A DNA stretch of 64,000 bases, from NCBI RefSeq assembly GCF_030867095.1, contig NC_081831.1, forward strand, positions 21,118,001 to 21,182,000. The letters run 5' to 3'. Positions 34,001 to 40,707 of this stretch are shown here, piece by piece. Source of the stretch: Alligator mississippiensis (lineage: Eukaryota > Chordata > Crocodylia > Alligatoridae). The notes under the pieces are model-generated. The model ran no database searches and was not told where the DNA came from. It was given only the letters and a program-made list of their open reading frames with translations. Both the position numbers and the translations under genes were made by a program. The stretch's first letter is position 1. The number at the start of each line of letters is the position of its first letter.

Positions 34001-35983
34001 ATATATTTCCTATTAATGCAATTCCTCAAGAATTTATAGACTGGCTGAAAGTTTTATAGATGGACTCAACTAGCTTACCTTAATTAGGCTGGATATTAGG
34101 AAAGGCTTTCTAAGGGGAAGAGTGGTTAAGCACTGGGGCAGATTACTTAGGGAGACACTGGAATCTCCAGCAATGGAAATCTTTAAGAAAAGGTTGAACA
34201 AACACTTGGATGAGATGGTTTAGGCAGAGAAGAACATGCCTTGAGCAATGGAGTGGACTAAATGATCTACTGGGGTCCCCTCCAGCCCTATGTTTCTATG
34301 ATTCAATGTCATAACAGTAACAAACTCAAGCAGTAGAACTTGGCTTATTTCCTGTGTACCTTTGTGGAAAACACCCAATCCCTCCATAGTCCTGTCTCCC
34401 CAGAGGAATGTCCTGAAGTTTAACTTGAATGTTTTAAAGCATTTTGAGATGAATGAATGGAAAGTATTATCTAAGTGTGTCAGTGTAATACTTGCCTAAC
34501 ACCTTTTGGATTTGGATACGTGAGTTTTCCTCGTTTTTCTATCTGGAAATATTTATATAATATTGCCTGTTTTTAAAAAGTTGCTTTTGTTCCACCCCAG
34601 AAATTGCTGCACTTCTGTGGCATGATCAATGATTCTTAATAACTGTTTTAGAGACATCACCCTAAAAGCTTAAAATGTGAAGATGGGAGGCTTTTCTTTT
34701 TACACACACAAAATAAAATAACTTTTTCTTTCTTTTTTTAAACCAGCTTAAACCATTGAATTCCATCCTCCTGTATTCCCTTCTCCCTTATCTTTCACAG
34801 CTGGTGCCATGTTTCCTTTGCACTTCCTCCAAGAAAGCAGCTAATTAATTATGAGCTGTCCAGAAATCCCTATCAAGGGAAAGGTCATGTTTAGGGGTAT
34901 GCTACTGTTCAGTAAAAGGCTCACATAGGGATGGGTGATACTTCCCTCTGAGCCAACAGAAAGGAATTTCACATGGCAGCAGTATAAGCTGAAAGGTTGA
35001 CATGGAAAAGAAAACTGCAAAACCTGATGGTAAGCAGCCATCAGACTGCTTACAAACCTGATGGGGTGGACAGTGTGGAAAGCTCATGGATAATGTTGCA
35101 ATATATGAAACATTTACAAAGCCAAGAAATGAGACCATCAAAAAGTTGGAAAGGCAATAAATGGGCTGTTTATATTAATAGTAAAGTGTTAGCTGTGGTG
35201 GTCTGGCAAAAATCAAGTAAGGGTGATTACATTAAGTATTTGTACATTCCTCCAACAGCTATATTATTGTTCTTCACCTCCTGTCCTAAAACTCTTGTGT
35301 TGCTAGCACTCTCAAAAGCTGTCATGGCTCATTTTATGGGTGGGTAACTTTCAGTGATGAATGAAGTGTTAATATATTAGACATATCCAAGTCCCCCCAA
35401 CATTTGGATCTGAAACTCATGTTTCAAAATTCAAGGGTGTCCCTACTAAAAGACTGTTTTGATCACTTGCGAAATTTTGATGTGCGAATGAATTTCAGGC
35501 GCCCCCAAAGTATCTCAGTGTGGAGGTAGAGTTTTGATTCAGGCCCATCTGTAGTACACTGTATGTGCAGTGTGCATTTCTCTGAATCAAACTAAGCCTT
35601 GCCTATGACATTGTGTAAGACACAAAGGATCATGCATGACATGAGACTCTCTCTAGCAAAACCCAGTGCAAGATCACAAAAAGATTTATAATTCTTAGTG
35701 CCTTTGGTGTAAATCCAAAGTAACTACTGAAGTCAGTGGTGTCATTCTGGATACATACTGATATCAGAAGCTGGGTGCTGGTTTGCAGATTGGCACGTGC
35801 AGAAAATGTATTTTCTTCTGTTGCAGTGTGGAAGTTTCACCCTGCCTGGAACCTAGCTACTGTTTGCAGAAAACGAGGACAATGCAATTCAGCATGCATG
35901 GATCAGCGGATGTAGGACTGGCCAAGTACATGCCCAAATCTTTGTTATTACCTATCAATACATTTGCAGGTATAATTCAGTGA
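959..35983 (+). CDS. PIK3R6: PIK3R6, PI3K-gamma regulatory subunit p84/p87 (17 exons, 5'-partial)
   Basis: PIK3R6 is the adaptor that pairs with the p110-gamma catalytic subunit and links it to G-beta-gamma and Ras signalling at the plasma membrane of leukocytes and heart (family knowledge). Coding exons: 959-1050, 4187-4255, 5537-5669, 7555-7624, 8431-8614, 10449-10596, 11845-11931, 15889-16345, 17313-17412, 19266-19388, 20135-20245, 25673-25763, 28139-28209, 29269-29359, 30504-30574, 33278-33390, 35827-35983. All introns are GT-AG and all phases agree, giving 721 codons plus a split first codon. Landmarks matching p84 rather than its paralogue p101 (PIK3R5): [79 protein letters not shown], and the C-terminal [13 protein letters not shown]. 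Mammalian p84 is about 750 aa, so roughly 33 N-terminal residues lie upstream. MFSD6L follows on the same strand. No frameshift or stop was seen. Confidence 0.95.
1579..1596. repeat. Perfect 18-bp palindrome
   Basis: ATTGTGGTATACCACAAT is self-complementary. It sits among stretches resembling the 'catgggagttgcagtt' internal sequence of short vertebrate DNA-transposon relics (about 1495-1760). Confidence 0.5.
4187..4255 (+). CDS. PIK3R6: PIK3R6 coding exon b
   Basis: The exon is 69 nt in phase 0, encoding [20 protein letters not shown] and LIK. The acceptor is ttgcag at 4181-4186. A second AG four bases later would break the frame, which decides the choice. The donor is gtaag at 4256. Confidence 0.92.
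5537..5669 (+). CDS. PIK3R6: PIK3R6 coding exon c
   Basis: The acceptor is tgccag and the donor gttagt at 5670. The exon encodes [32 protein letters not shown] and [10 protein letters not shown], and ends on the first base of a Gly codon. This is part of the N-terminal helical region of p84. Confidence 0.92.
5875..5995 (-). repeat. Dispersed repeat, 'tagtctgaag...aagctt' family
   Basis: On the minus strand this reads as the common reptile interspersed repeat: agccatgttagtctgaag, then ggcaccttagagactgac, then aagcttttgtaggc. It is related to the copies at 6112, 47310, 47599 and 56228. I cannot name the family. Confidence 0.5.
6112..6275 (+). repeat. Dispersed repeat, 'ggtctaaggacataggcag' family
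   Basis: The landmarks are gttgtagctgtgttggtcta, aggacataggcag, ttttactagaccaa, gcaagcttttgg and cccttctttaggc. The same order recurs at 47310 and, truncated, at 56228. Confidence 0.6.
6585..7060. repeat. Ancient L2/MIR-like fragments
   Basis: The phrase gatggtccctgcccaaagag followed by cttgtagtctaaacagac, then a segment near 6940-7010 with cacagaggtacacagtgtc, resemble amniote L2/MIR 3' sequence. They are strongly diverged. Confidence 0.4.
7555..7624 (+). CDS. PIK3R6: PIK3R6 coding exon d
   Basis: The acceptor is ttgctag and the donor gtaagt at 7625. The exon encodes [20 protein letters not shown] then QE. Its first two bases complete a Gly codon and its last two begin a Lys codon. Confidence 0.92.
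8431..8614 (+). CDS. PIK3R6: PIK3R6 coding exon e
   Basis: The acceptor is tttctgcag and the donor gtaatt at 8615. The exon encodes [19 protein letters not shown] through [14 protein letters not shown]. It corresponds to the conserved p84/p101 stretch following YPYQE. Confidence 0.92.
9177..9502. mobile_element. MITE-like element with nested hairpins
   Basis: The ends GGGCACCTATACACGTG and CACATGCATAGACACCT are imperfect inverted repeats. Inside are a 40-bp palindrome (9201-9240) and a second inverted pair, caaaatggcagcaggggcac against its near complement ending in ccaccaccattttg. No target-site duplication was identified. Confidence 0.5.
9201..9240. repeat. 40-bp palindrome with a single mispair
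   Basis: Arms of 20 nt (tctgctctgactcatgctaa and ttagcatgtgtcagagcaga) pair at every position except one. It is part of the MITE-like element at 9177-9502. Confidence 0.8.
10449..10596 (+). CDS. PIK3R6: PIK3R6 coding exon f
   Basis: The acceptor is tgcaacag and the donor gtaaat at 10597. The exon encodes [20 protein letters not shown] through [18 protein letters not shown], and ends on the first base of a Gly codon. Confidence 0.92.
11845..11931 (+). CDS. PIK3R6: PIK3R6 coding exon g
   Basis: The acceptor is tttttcacag and the donor gtgagt at 11932. The exon encodes [20 protein letters not shown] then LWTDEDQL. The final T starts a Trp codon completed in the next exon, giving the conserved DQLWKELVLF motif. 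Confidence 0.92.
12043..12339. mobile_element. Non-autonomous hAT element, 297 bp
   Basis: The terminal inverted repeats are CAGGGGTTCCCAAAG and GAGAACCTCTG. The flanking 8-bp duplication is ctgtagac (12035-12042) and ctctagac (12340-12347), 7 of 8 identical. It lies in the PIK3R6 intron after exon g. Confidence 0.75.
12590..12672 (+). mobile_element. CR1 LINE 3' end
   Basis: The stretch aaggggttggactagatgac followed by tcccttccaaca is the standard CR1 3' UTR consensus. Only the tail is present. Confidence 0.6.
12780..12803. repeat. Poly-C / (CA)n low-complexity run
   Basis: A homopolymeric C run followed by CA repeats. A pure C run of similar length also sits at about 13343-13358. Confidence 0.8.
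13368..13530 (-). mobile_element. CR1 LINE fragment
   Basis: It starts with atagaatcatagaagtaggg, then ttggaagggacc and ctgaccccctgcc, which is the CR1 3' UTR read on the minus strand. Confidence 0.75.
13983..15256. mobile_element. Solo LTR carrying a CR1 insertion
   Basis: It begins TGTAACAGG and ends CCTGCCACA, the short inverted TG...CA ends typical of LTRs. It is flanked by a perfect 5-bp duplication, TCATT, at 13978-13982 and 15257-15261. An AATAAA lies near 14097. A minus-strand CR1 (14399-14757) splits it; without that the LTR is about 915 bp. No gag or pol sequence is present, so it looks like a recombination-derived solo LTR. Whether it is endogenous-retrovirus or Gypsy-type cannot be told. 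Confidence 0.7.
14399..14757 (-). mobile_element. CR1 LINE, truncated 3' portion of ORF2
   Basis: The minus-strand translation holds [36 protein letters not shown] and [13 protein letters not shown], the C-terminus of CR1 ORF2, followed by the CR1 3' tail. It is nested in the solo LTR. Confidence 0.88.
15889..16345 (+). CDS. PIK3R6: PIK3R6 coding exon h (longest, central linker)
   Basis: This 457-nt exon has acceptor tcacacag and donor gtaaat at 16346. It encodes [12 protein letters not shown], an acidic segment, the conserved [30 protein letters not shown], a poorly conserved linker, and [20 protein letters not shown]. Serines and basic residues around STDSGIE and KGGIKKK suggest a regulated, flexible central region (inference). 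Confidence 0.94.
17313..17412 (+). CDS. PIK3R6: PIK3R6 coding exon i
   Basis: The acceptor is tttcatttcaag and the donor gtgagt at 17413. The exon encodes [20 protein letters not shown] then [13 protein letters not shown], the start of the conserved C-terminal half. Confidence 0.92.
17585..17945 (+). repeat. Tandem repeat, about 150-bp unit, about 2.4 copies
   Basis: The phrase cagtttcccccaaacccctg then ccttgaaacttggcaggct recurs at 17585, 17740 and 17885 (spacing 155 and 145). The copies are diverged. It lies in the PIK3R6 intron after exon i. Confidence 0.75.
19266..19388 (+). CDS. PIK3R6: PIK3R6 coding exon j
   Basis: The exon is 123 nt in phase 0. The acceptor is cttctccag and the donor gtatga at 19389. 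It encodes [20 protein letters not shown], then [19 protein letters not shown] and TM. DPWYxxNVxxL is shared by p84 and p101. Confidence 0.92.
19788..20008. mobile_element. Non-autonomous hAT element, 221 bp
   Basis: The ends are CAGTAGGCAAC and GTTGCCGACCCCCA. The flanking 8-bp duplication TTCTAGAG is perfect (19780-19787 and 20009-20016). It inserted about 130 bp upstream of PIK3R6 exon k. Confidence 0.82.
20135..20245 (+). CDS. PIK3R6: PIK3R6 coding exon k
   Basis: The exon is 111 nt in phase 0. The acceptor is ccccgcag and the donor gtcagt at 20246. It encodes [19 protein letters not shown] and [19 protein letters not shown] 5.4-kb repeat-packed intron follows. Confidence 0.92.
20853..22223. 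mobile_element. Composite TIR element, about 1.37 kb
   Basis: The ends share AGGGACAGAcATT in inverted orientation (near 20855 and 22207-22221). Subterminal copies of 'aaaccagttt' repeats, mostly at the right, surround a GC-rich core with a long palindrome. No transposase ORF is recognisable, and the GC-rich open frames inside (for example 21359-21901) look non-coding. Confidence 0.5.
20994..21296. repeat. Long imperfect palindrome, arms about 140 bp
   Basis: The sequence tggccagcaactaaataagc then ccctttctgcca at 21006 is mirrored by its complement ending gctgctggcca at 21284. Pairing continues through agagagaggc and the glncctgctggcagcag-type centre near 21130-21150. A 29-bp direct repeat (caatgtgggcagacccc at 20960 and 20989) abuts the left arm. 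Confidence 0.75.
22400..24880 (-). mobile_element. Decayed non-LTR retrotransposon (jockey/I-like EN-RT)
   Basis: Minus-strand translation in shifting frames gives, in order, an endonuclease end ([10 protein letters not shown] near 24810), a linker ([17 protein letters not shown] near 24380), RT fingers ([16 protein letters not shown], then [20 protein letters not shown] and [17 protein letters not shown] near 23790-24070), the catalytic box [12 protein letters not shown] (YVDD at 23196-23207), [14 protein letters not shown] and SKWGAN (near 22860-22960), and [14 protein letters not shown] (near 22700). The order is correct for a single element but stops and frameshifts are frequent. It is 5'-truncated or decayed beyond 24.88 kb. 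It is not CR1. A jockey/I-superfamily relative is likely; the clade is uncertain. Confidence 0.8.
23436..23661. mobile_element. Non-autonomous hAT element, 226 bp, nested
   Basis: The inverted ends CAGGGGTTTTCAAAC and GTTTGAGAACCCCTG match at 14 of 15 positions. The 8-bp duplication is ggttaact (23428-23435) and ggttaacc (23662-23669). It interrupts the non-LTR element between the RT FVxL box and the YVDD box, so it inserted later. Confidence 0.88.
25673..25763 (+). CDS. PIK3R6: PIK3R6 coding exon l
   Basis: The acceptor is ttgtctttcag and the donor gtacat at 25764. The exon encodes [20 protein letters not shown] and [10 protein letters not shown], and ends on the first base of an Asp codon. 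Confidence 0.92.
27037..27428 (-). mobile_element. CR1 LINE fragment
   Basis: The phrases agaactgccatttactgggg, ccaatcccttttcaaatcta and tgtgtgaaaaagaacttcct are the minus-strand CR1 ORF2 end and 3' UTR. Strongly diverged. Confidence 0.7.
27436..27650 (+). repeat. Possible tRNA-derived SINE fragment
   Basis: The segment ggtttggtggttagagacct followed by tttcaaactc resembles a degenerate tRNA A-box/B-box pair, and then ctgggtctcccac. It is weak and has no clear tail. Confidence 0.3.
27686..28029 (+). mobile_element. Possible non-autonomous Helitron
   Basis: It starts TCTAATATAATAAAAG then cctctgtctgtcc, the layout of many Helitron 5' ends, and ends GGCTAG followed by T. I see no convincing GC hairpin just before the 3' CTAG, and the 5' flank base is T rather than A, so the call is tentative. 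Confidence 0.33.
28139..28209 (+). CDS. PIK3R6: PIK3R6 coding exon m
   Basis: The acceptor is tattccag and the donor gtaaga at 28210. The exon encodes [19 protein letters not shown] then KYRK after completing an Asp codon. EGPGA aligns with the mammalian protein. Confidence 0.9.
28385..28610 (-). mobile_element. CR1 LINE fragment
   Basis: The phrases tttctaacctgtctgtaaag, gatggcgattccacagcctc and gtctgatctaaatctgat match the minus-strand CR1 3' region. Lies just after PIK3R6 exon m. Confidence 0.65.
29269..29359 (+). CDS. PIK3R6: PIK3R6 coding exon n
   Basis: The acceptor is ttctgcag and the donor gtaaga at 29360. The exon encodes [20 protein letters not shown] and [10 protein letters not shown]. 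It matches the conserved VSLRATGLILKAI block of p84. Confidence 0.92.
30504..30574 (+). CDS. PIK3R6: PIK3R6 coding exon o
   Basis: The acceptor is ctgttgcag and the donor gtaagt at 30575. The exon encodes [20 protein letters not shown] and SFS after completing an Asp codon. LNVxxTEVxKxxNLxGxSFS is shared with mammals. Confidence 0.93.
32045..32440. mobile_element. Non-autonomous hAT element, 396 bp
   Basis: The ends CAGATGTGTCAAAC and GTATGACACCCCTG are inverted repeats of the CAGGGGTGTCAAAC type. The 8-bp duplication is ctttaagc (32037-32044) and cattaagc (32441-32448). Confidence 0.8.
33278..33390 (+). CDS. PIK3R6: PIK3R6 coding exon p
   Basis: The acceptor is gtcctag and the donor gtgagg at 33391. 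The exon encodes [20 protein letters not shown] and [17 protein letters not shown]. It lies in the C-terminal region that family studies tie to G-beta-gamma binding. Confidence 0.92.
33709..33744. repeat. (GAT)n/(TTA)n microsatellite tail
   Basis: GAT repeats then TTA/ATA repeats follow gtaaagtgttttgagatctt, a phrase common at the end of old amniote interspersed repeats. Confidence 0.5.
34050..34312 (+). mobile_element. CR1 LINE 3' end
   Basis: The phrases ggctggatattaggaaaggc, aaaaggttgaacaaacactt, ggagtggactaaatgatcta and ccagccctatgtttctatga run through the end of CR1 ORF2 and its 3' UTR in the sense direction. Confidence 0.75.
35827..35983 (+). CDS. PIK3R6: PIK3R6 terminal coding exon
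   Basis: The acceptor is cttctgttgcag at 35815-35826. The exon encodes [15 protein letters not shown] through [13 protein letters not shown] and stops at TGA (35981-35983). The final PINTFxGIxQ ending is diagnostic of p84. Confidence 0.94.
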
Positions 35984-37758
35984 AGAAAATTCCAGTGTGG
36001 GGAGTGGAATGCAAATTAAAAGGTCTTACAAGAATCTCTCATTTGGCCATAAGAGCACAAGGATGGAGGAACACACTAAAAGCCACCTGAAACTGGCAAT
36101 GATGCTTCTACGTACAATGCTGCAGCAGTACAGAAGTTCACTGCTCAGTAAAACTCATGTGATAGCACAGTTTAAAGCCTCTCTGTCAGGGGAACACAGC
36201 AAAAGTAGTTTTACCCTTGCAGCTTACTTCTAAACAGTAGTCTTTGCTTAGCAAGTCTTCAGCGCAGCCAGGTGTTGGATAGTCCTGCTGCCATCCTTGA
36301 GCATGAAGAGGCTGCACACCACTTCCTCAGTTTAATTTATGAGCTGCCCCTCTGACTTCCAGCTAAGGTTTTATATGCAGCTTAATTATAAGAACTTTTA
36401 CCATTGATATGAAGAGCATGTCACGTTATTCAAAATAGCCACATTACCAACACCCCCTCTACCCCCATCTTGCTAATGCAGTCCTGTCTCCCAAGGAGAA
36501 GAGGTAGCCTGCAGGTGATGGACTTGACATCAGCTAGTCTGGCTCCCCAAAACAGCTGCCTGCACAGTCTGGATTTGGATTCTCCTTCCACAAGAGGAAC
36601 AGAAACTAAAGAACCAAGTTGGTGACCTCAGAACTGGACCTGGGAGCTAGGTGTCTGTTGTACTGCACCATTTATTGGGTCTGCTGCTACTAGAGTGCAA
36701 AATTAGCTCTCAAAATATAGCTTGAATAGTGCCAGTATGGTTAGTGGCCCTGGTTAGGATCAAACTAACCTGTTTTAAAATTAAAACATCACATAATAGC
36801 AGGTGCATAAGCTGTTTTCTTTATTCCATTTTTTGCAAGCTGAAGTTATTTCAGAAAGAGTGTATATTTTTTTAACTTGTCTAATTTGTCTAATTTTAAT
36901 TTGTCTAATTTTAAAATCTAATTTGGGATATCCAGAACAGGTCCAGTAAGGCTTCACTTAATTCTTGATTGATATAATTGTTAGGCCTGCCTTGTATGAC
37001 ACTATCTTGTTTATTCCTTAAGACTAGACATATTCAAACCCCAAACTGCTCTCTGCTTTCAATACGTCATTGCCATGGTGTAAGCACAGAACATCTACCC
37101 AAAGAAAATGTGGTGGCTTCTCCAGTCATCTTTGGTCTTTGTGTACTTCCTGTAGTGTGTGCTGTCTATTCCACTGATTTAATAAGGGCTACCAGGAACC
37201 ACATCTTCACTTAACCCTTCTGTCAGCACATCTGTGCCAGATGGACATGTGATACCTGACAGAGTTGTGCCAGGAGACGTTCCTAGTTTAGATGCAGTTA
37301 TACTACTAAATATATGCTCTTGCTAAAATTGCTTTTCACATGTGGGGGTGGTTTTATTACATGGGTAGAAAGCACAGCTACTTATGTTGTTAGACCCACA
37401 TGAAAGGTACTCTTCTGGTTCAGGATAGCAGCATCGCCATACTGGTAAGGTGATTGTGCAGACATAACCAAAATGCCCAGAGCAATTTATACATTTTGTA
37501 GTATATTATGGCGTTTGGCATATTGGACCTGGTTAGCTAGCAGTAGTACATGGTATTGAGTGCAGCAGGGGTACTGCAGGTAGCCAATGCAACCTATTCC
37601 TCGTTACCTAAGAGGTGAATCCTCCAAGTCACTTGTGCCTGGCCCAATGGGAGCTGCGCCTCTGACGTTTAAGCTATTTTATGTAGATGCCTAAATTTAG
37701 AATTCGGAATCTACCTTTGAATACCCAAGCCTGAAATTGTAGGTTGTATTGCTCAGAT
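35984..37758. other. PIK3R6 3' flank / probable 3' UTR
   Basis: The first kilobases after the PIK3R6 stop. Ordinary AT-rich DNA with no second gene or strong repeat recognised. Confidence 0.4.
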
Positions 37759-37959
37759 CAGGGGTGGCCAACTTGTGGCATGCATGCCACAAGTGGCATG
37801 GGCAGCCTCTGTATGTGGCACATGGCAAATTGGAGGACGGGACAGGCAGCACAGCAACAGACAGGGCAGAAAGCAGAGCAGCAGATGGGGCAGAAGAAGG
37901 GGATTGGAATGGCATTCAGGCAATTTGTGGCACTCCTGCTAAAAAGGTTGGCCCCACTG
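37759..37959. mobile_element. Non-autonomous hAT element, 201 bp
   Basis: The ends CAGGGGTGGCCAAC and GTTGGCCCCACTG are inverted. The flanks gctcagat and gcttaaat match at 6 of 8 positions, a decayed duplication. It is the same family as 55288-55701 (cacaagtgnc and ttgtggcatgc are shared). Confidence 0.75.
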
Positions 37960-38271
37960 GCTTAAATGAGGCCGAAAAACCTGTCACAGAACTGCTTTTA
38001 TCCTGTCCTTGGAATTCCAACTGCTGCAGGTTTTCTTGACTATTTAGGCCATGTTAATGTCAGAAAATCTGTGATTAAACTTTCCATCACAAGATGTTGG
38101 AGATTATCTAGCCCCTCCCCCAGCCTCTAACACCACAAGCGTGCACACAGGTATTCACCTACTGTTCAAACAACCACTTATTTTTATATTTGCTGCTGCA
38201 AGCGTTACTGTCTTTTACTTTCTGGTAAAAGCTATATAAATCCTCAGGTTATCATGCTGAATCCATATTAA

Positions 38272-38277
38272 AATAAA
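38272..38277 (+). terminator. PIK3R6: Candidate PIK3R6 poly(A) signal
   Basis: AATAAA lies about 2.3 kb after the PIK3R6 stop. No transcript evidence is visible. An ATTAAA near 39177 is another possibility. Confidence 0.2.
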
Positions 38278-39639
38278 AGCTATGTCCCCAGTAAGCCTTA
38301 TTAAAATACACTACTCGATGACAAAACATCTTTCAACTTTTTGGCAACTGATAGGTTACATAGCAGTAAAACAACCTGGCAATCCCCAAAAGCATTTTAT
38401 TAAAATCCCAAACAAAAGGCAAAGAAACCCAAGTGAATGTGTTGTGTGAGAATAACATTTCCCCCTATCCCCCAAACATCTGTTCATGTAATCTAAAACC
38501 ATTAATTCCAGGAAGTTTCTCTAAACCTGATTGCACTGCATCCTTTTGTATTAGGAGCTCATAAAGCCCCTAAAAAAAACTGCATTTTTGTTATGCCAAG
38601 AGTCTATGTCACCATAGTCTAAATTCAGCTAACCTCTACTTCCCAAGCCCTAACGGTGAGATGCAAGATACAAATTTGAGCCAGAAGCTCTCAGCAGCAC
38701 TGCACTTTTTGAATACAGATTGTTTTGGCCTTAATTTCAGTTTAGTTATAAATTATTAGCATTCAAGATCCTAAGACTTGCAATGGACAGAGAGAAATTT
38801 GGTCTTAGAAGGGCAGGTAAATATGCATAAGAAGCCCCATGACTAATCATTGGAAAAGAGGTCAAGAAACACCTGGATGCAATCAGTGACTGCAGAGCAC
38901 TTCTGCTTCCATTAACTACTATGTAGGACAATAATTAATTTAAGAGTCTAACAGCCAGCTTGTGTACCTCTGCCTCCAGGAGGGCTTTAACGAATGGGTC
39001 ACATAGCATGGTAATCTAGGTAAATATTTACAAATTAGCTGATTGTGTTATAGCTTTGGACTAGTATTGATGTGTATATTATTAATGATGTACAGGTGTA
39101 TATGATGTAATTATAAATTATTTGTACAAACATTATGGATGATATATATTGGAAGGTGCAATCCTTTTCATTTTGATTAAATTACATTGTAAAAAAACAA
39201 CCAAGTGGCAATGTTTTGTGTGGCTGTGTGAGAGAAGTATGTGGGGTAGAGAGACCCTGCACAGAAGCTGATTATGTTCTCCATTGTTTGTTTTACACAT
39301 CCCATTTTGAAGCCATTTACCCTGCTTTGTGAGACACAAATACATTTCCAAGCAGCCAGCTCTTGGCTAATATACTTGAGTCTCTATTTGCCAGCATTTT
39401 GGAGGGAGGATGCAGATGCTCTCAAACTTTAGTTGTCCTGTGGCTCCTCTCATTCTGAACATACCTGTTGGATCTCCACAATAAAGTTTTGGAAGAAGAT
39501 CAGCATGGGTCTAGGGAGGTGAGAAAAGGGCTTGCTTTGTTGGACAGAGTTAGCATGCCCATCTTCTCAAGAAAATCACTTTAACTAGGATTCAGATCAG
39601 GAGATGGGAGAGCTGGGAGAGCAAGAACATATTCATGCC

Positions 39640-40707
39640 CAGGTGGCGAATTGGCTAGAGGGTTGCACCCAAAGAGTCGTGGTGGATGGGTCGGTCTCGA
39701 CCTGGAAGGGTGTGGGCAGTGGGGTCCCGCAGGGCTCGGTCCTTGGACTGATACTCTTTAATGTCTTCATCAGTGACTTGGACGAGGGAGTCAAATGTAC
39801 TCTGTCCAAGTTTGCAGATGACACAAAGCTATGGGGAGAAGTGGACACGCCGGAGGGCAAGGAACAGCTGCAGGCAGACCTGGATAGGTTGGACAAGTGG
39901 GCAGAAAACAACAGGATGCAGTTCAACAAGGAGAAATGCAAAGTGCTGCACTTAGGGAGGAAAAATGTCCAGCACACCTACAGCCTAGGGAATGACCTGC
40001 TGGGTGGCACAGAGGTGGAAAGGGATCTTGGAGTCCTAGTGGACTCCAAGATGAACATGAGCCGGCAGTGTGACGAAGCCATCAGAAAAGCCAATGGCAC
40101 TTTATCGTGCATCAGCTGATGCATGACGAATAGGTCCAGGGAGGTGATACTTCCCCTCTATAGGGCGCTGGTCAGACCACAGTTGGAGTACTGCATGCAA
40201 TTCTGGGCGCCGTACTTCAAGAAGGATGCGGATAACCTGGAGAGGGTCCAGAGAAGGGCAACTCGTATGGTCAAGGGCCTGCAGACCAAGCCCTACGAGG
40301 AGAGACTAGAGAAACTGGACCTTTTCAGCCTCCGCAAGAGAAGGTTGAGAGGCGACCTTGTGGCTGCCTTTAAGTTCATCACGGGGGCACAGAAGGGAAT
40401 TGGTGAGTATTTATTCACCAAGGCGCCCCCGGGGGTTACAAGAAACAATGGCCACAAGCTAGCAGAGAGCAGATTTAGATTGGACATTAGGAAGAACTTC
40501 TTCACAGTTCGAGTGGCCAAGGTCTGGAACGGGCTCCCAAGGGAGGTGGTGCTCTCCCCTACCCTGGGGGTCTTCAAGAGGAGGTTAGATGAGTATCTAG
40601 CTGGGGTCATCTAGACCCAGCACTCTTTCCTGCTTATGCAGGGGGTCGGACTCGATGATCTATTGAGGTCCCTTCCGACCCTAACATCTATGAATCTATG
40701 AATCTAG
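39640..40707 (+). mobile_element. CR1 LINE, 5'-truncated, ORF2 almost open
   Basis: The sequence is open in one frame from 39604 to 40614 apart from a single TGA at 40117-40119. The translation gives the end of the reverse transcriptase (GVPQGSVLGLILFNVFISDL, KFADDTKLWG with the FADD catalytic box, NNRMQFNKEKCKVLHLG) and the CR1 C-terminal region ([53 protein letters not shown]). The stop TAG at 40612-40614 is followed by a short 3' UTR ending in the CR1 octamer-like repeats tctatgaatctatgaatct. It is the youngest-looking CR1 in the window. Confidence 0.93.
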
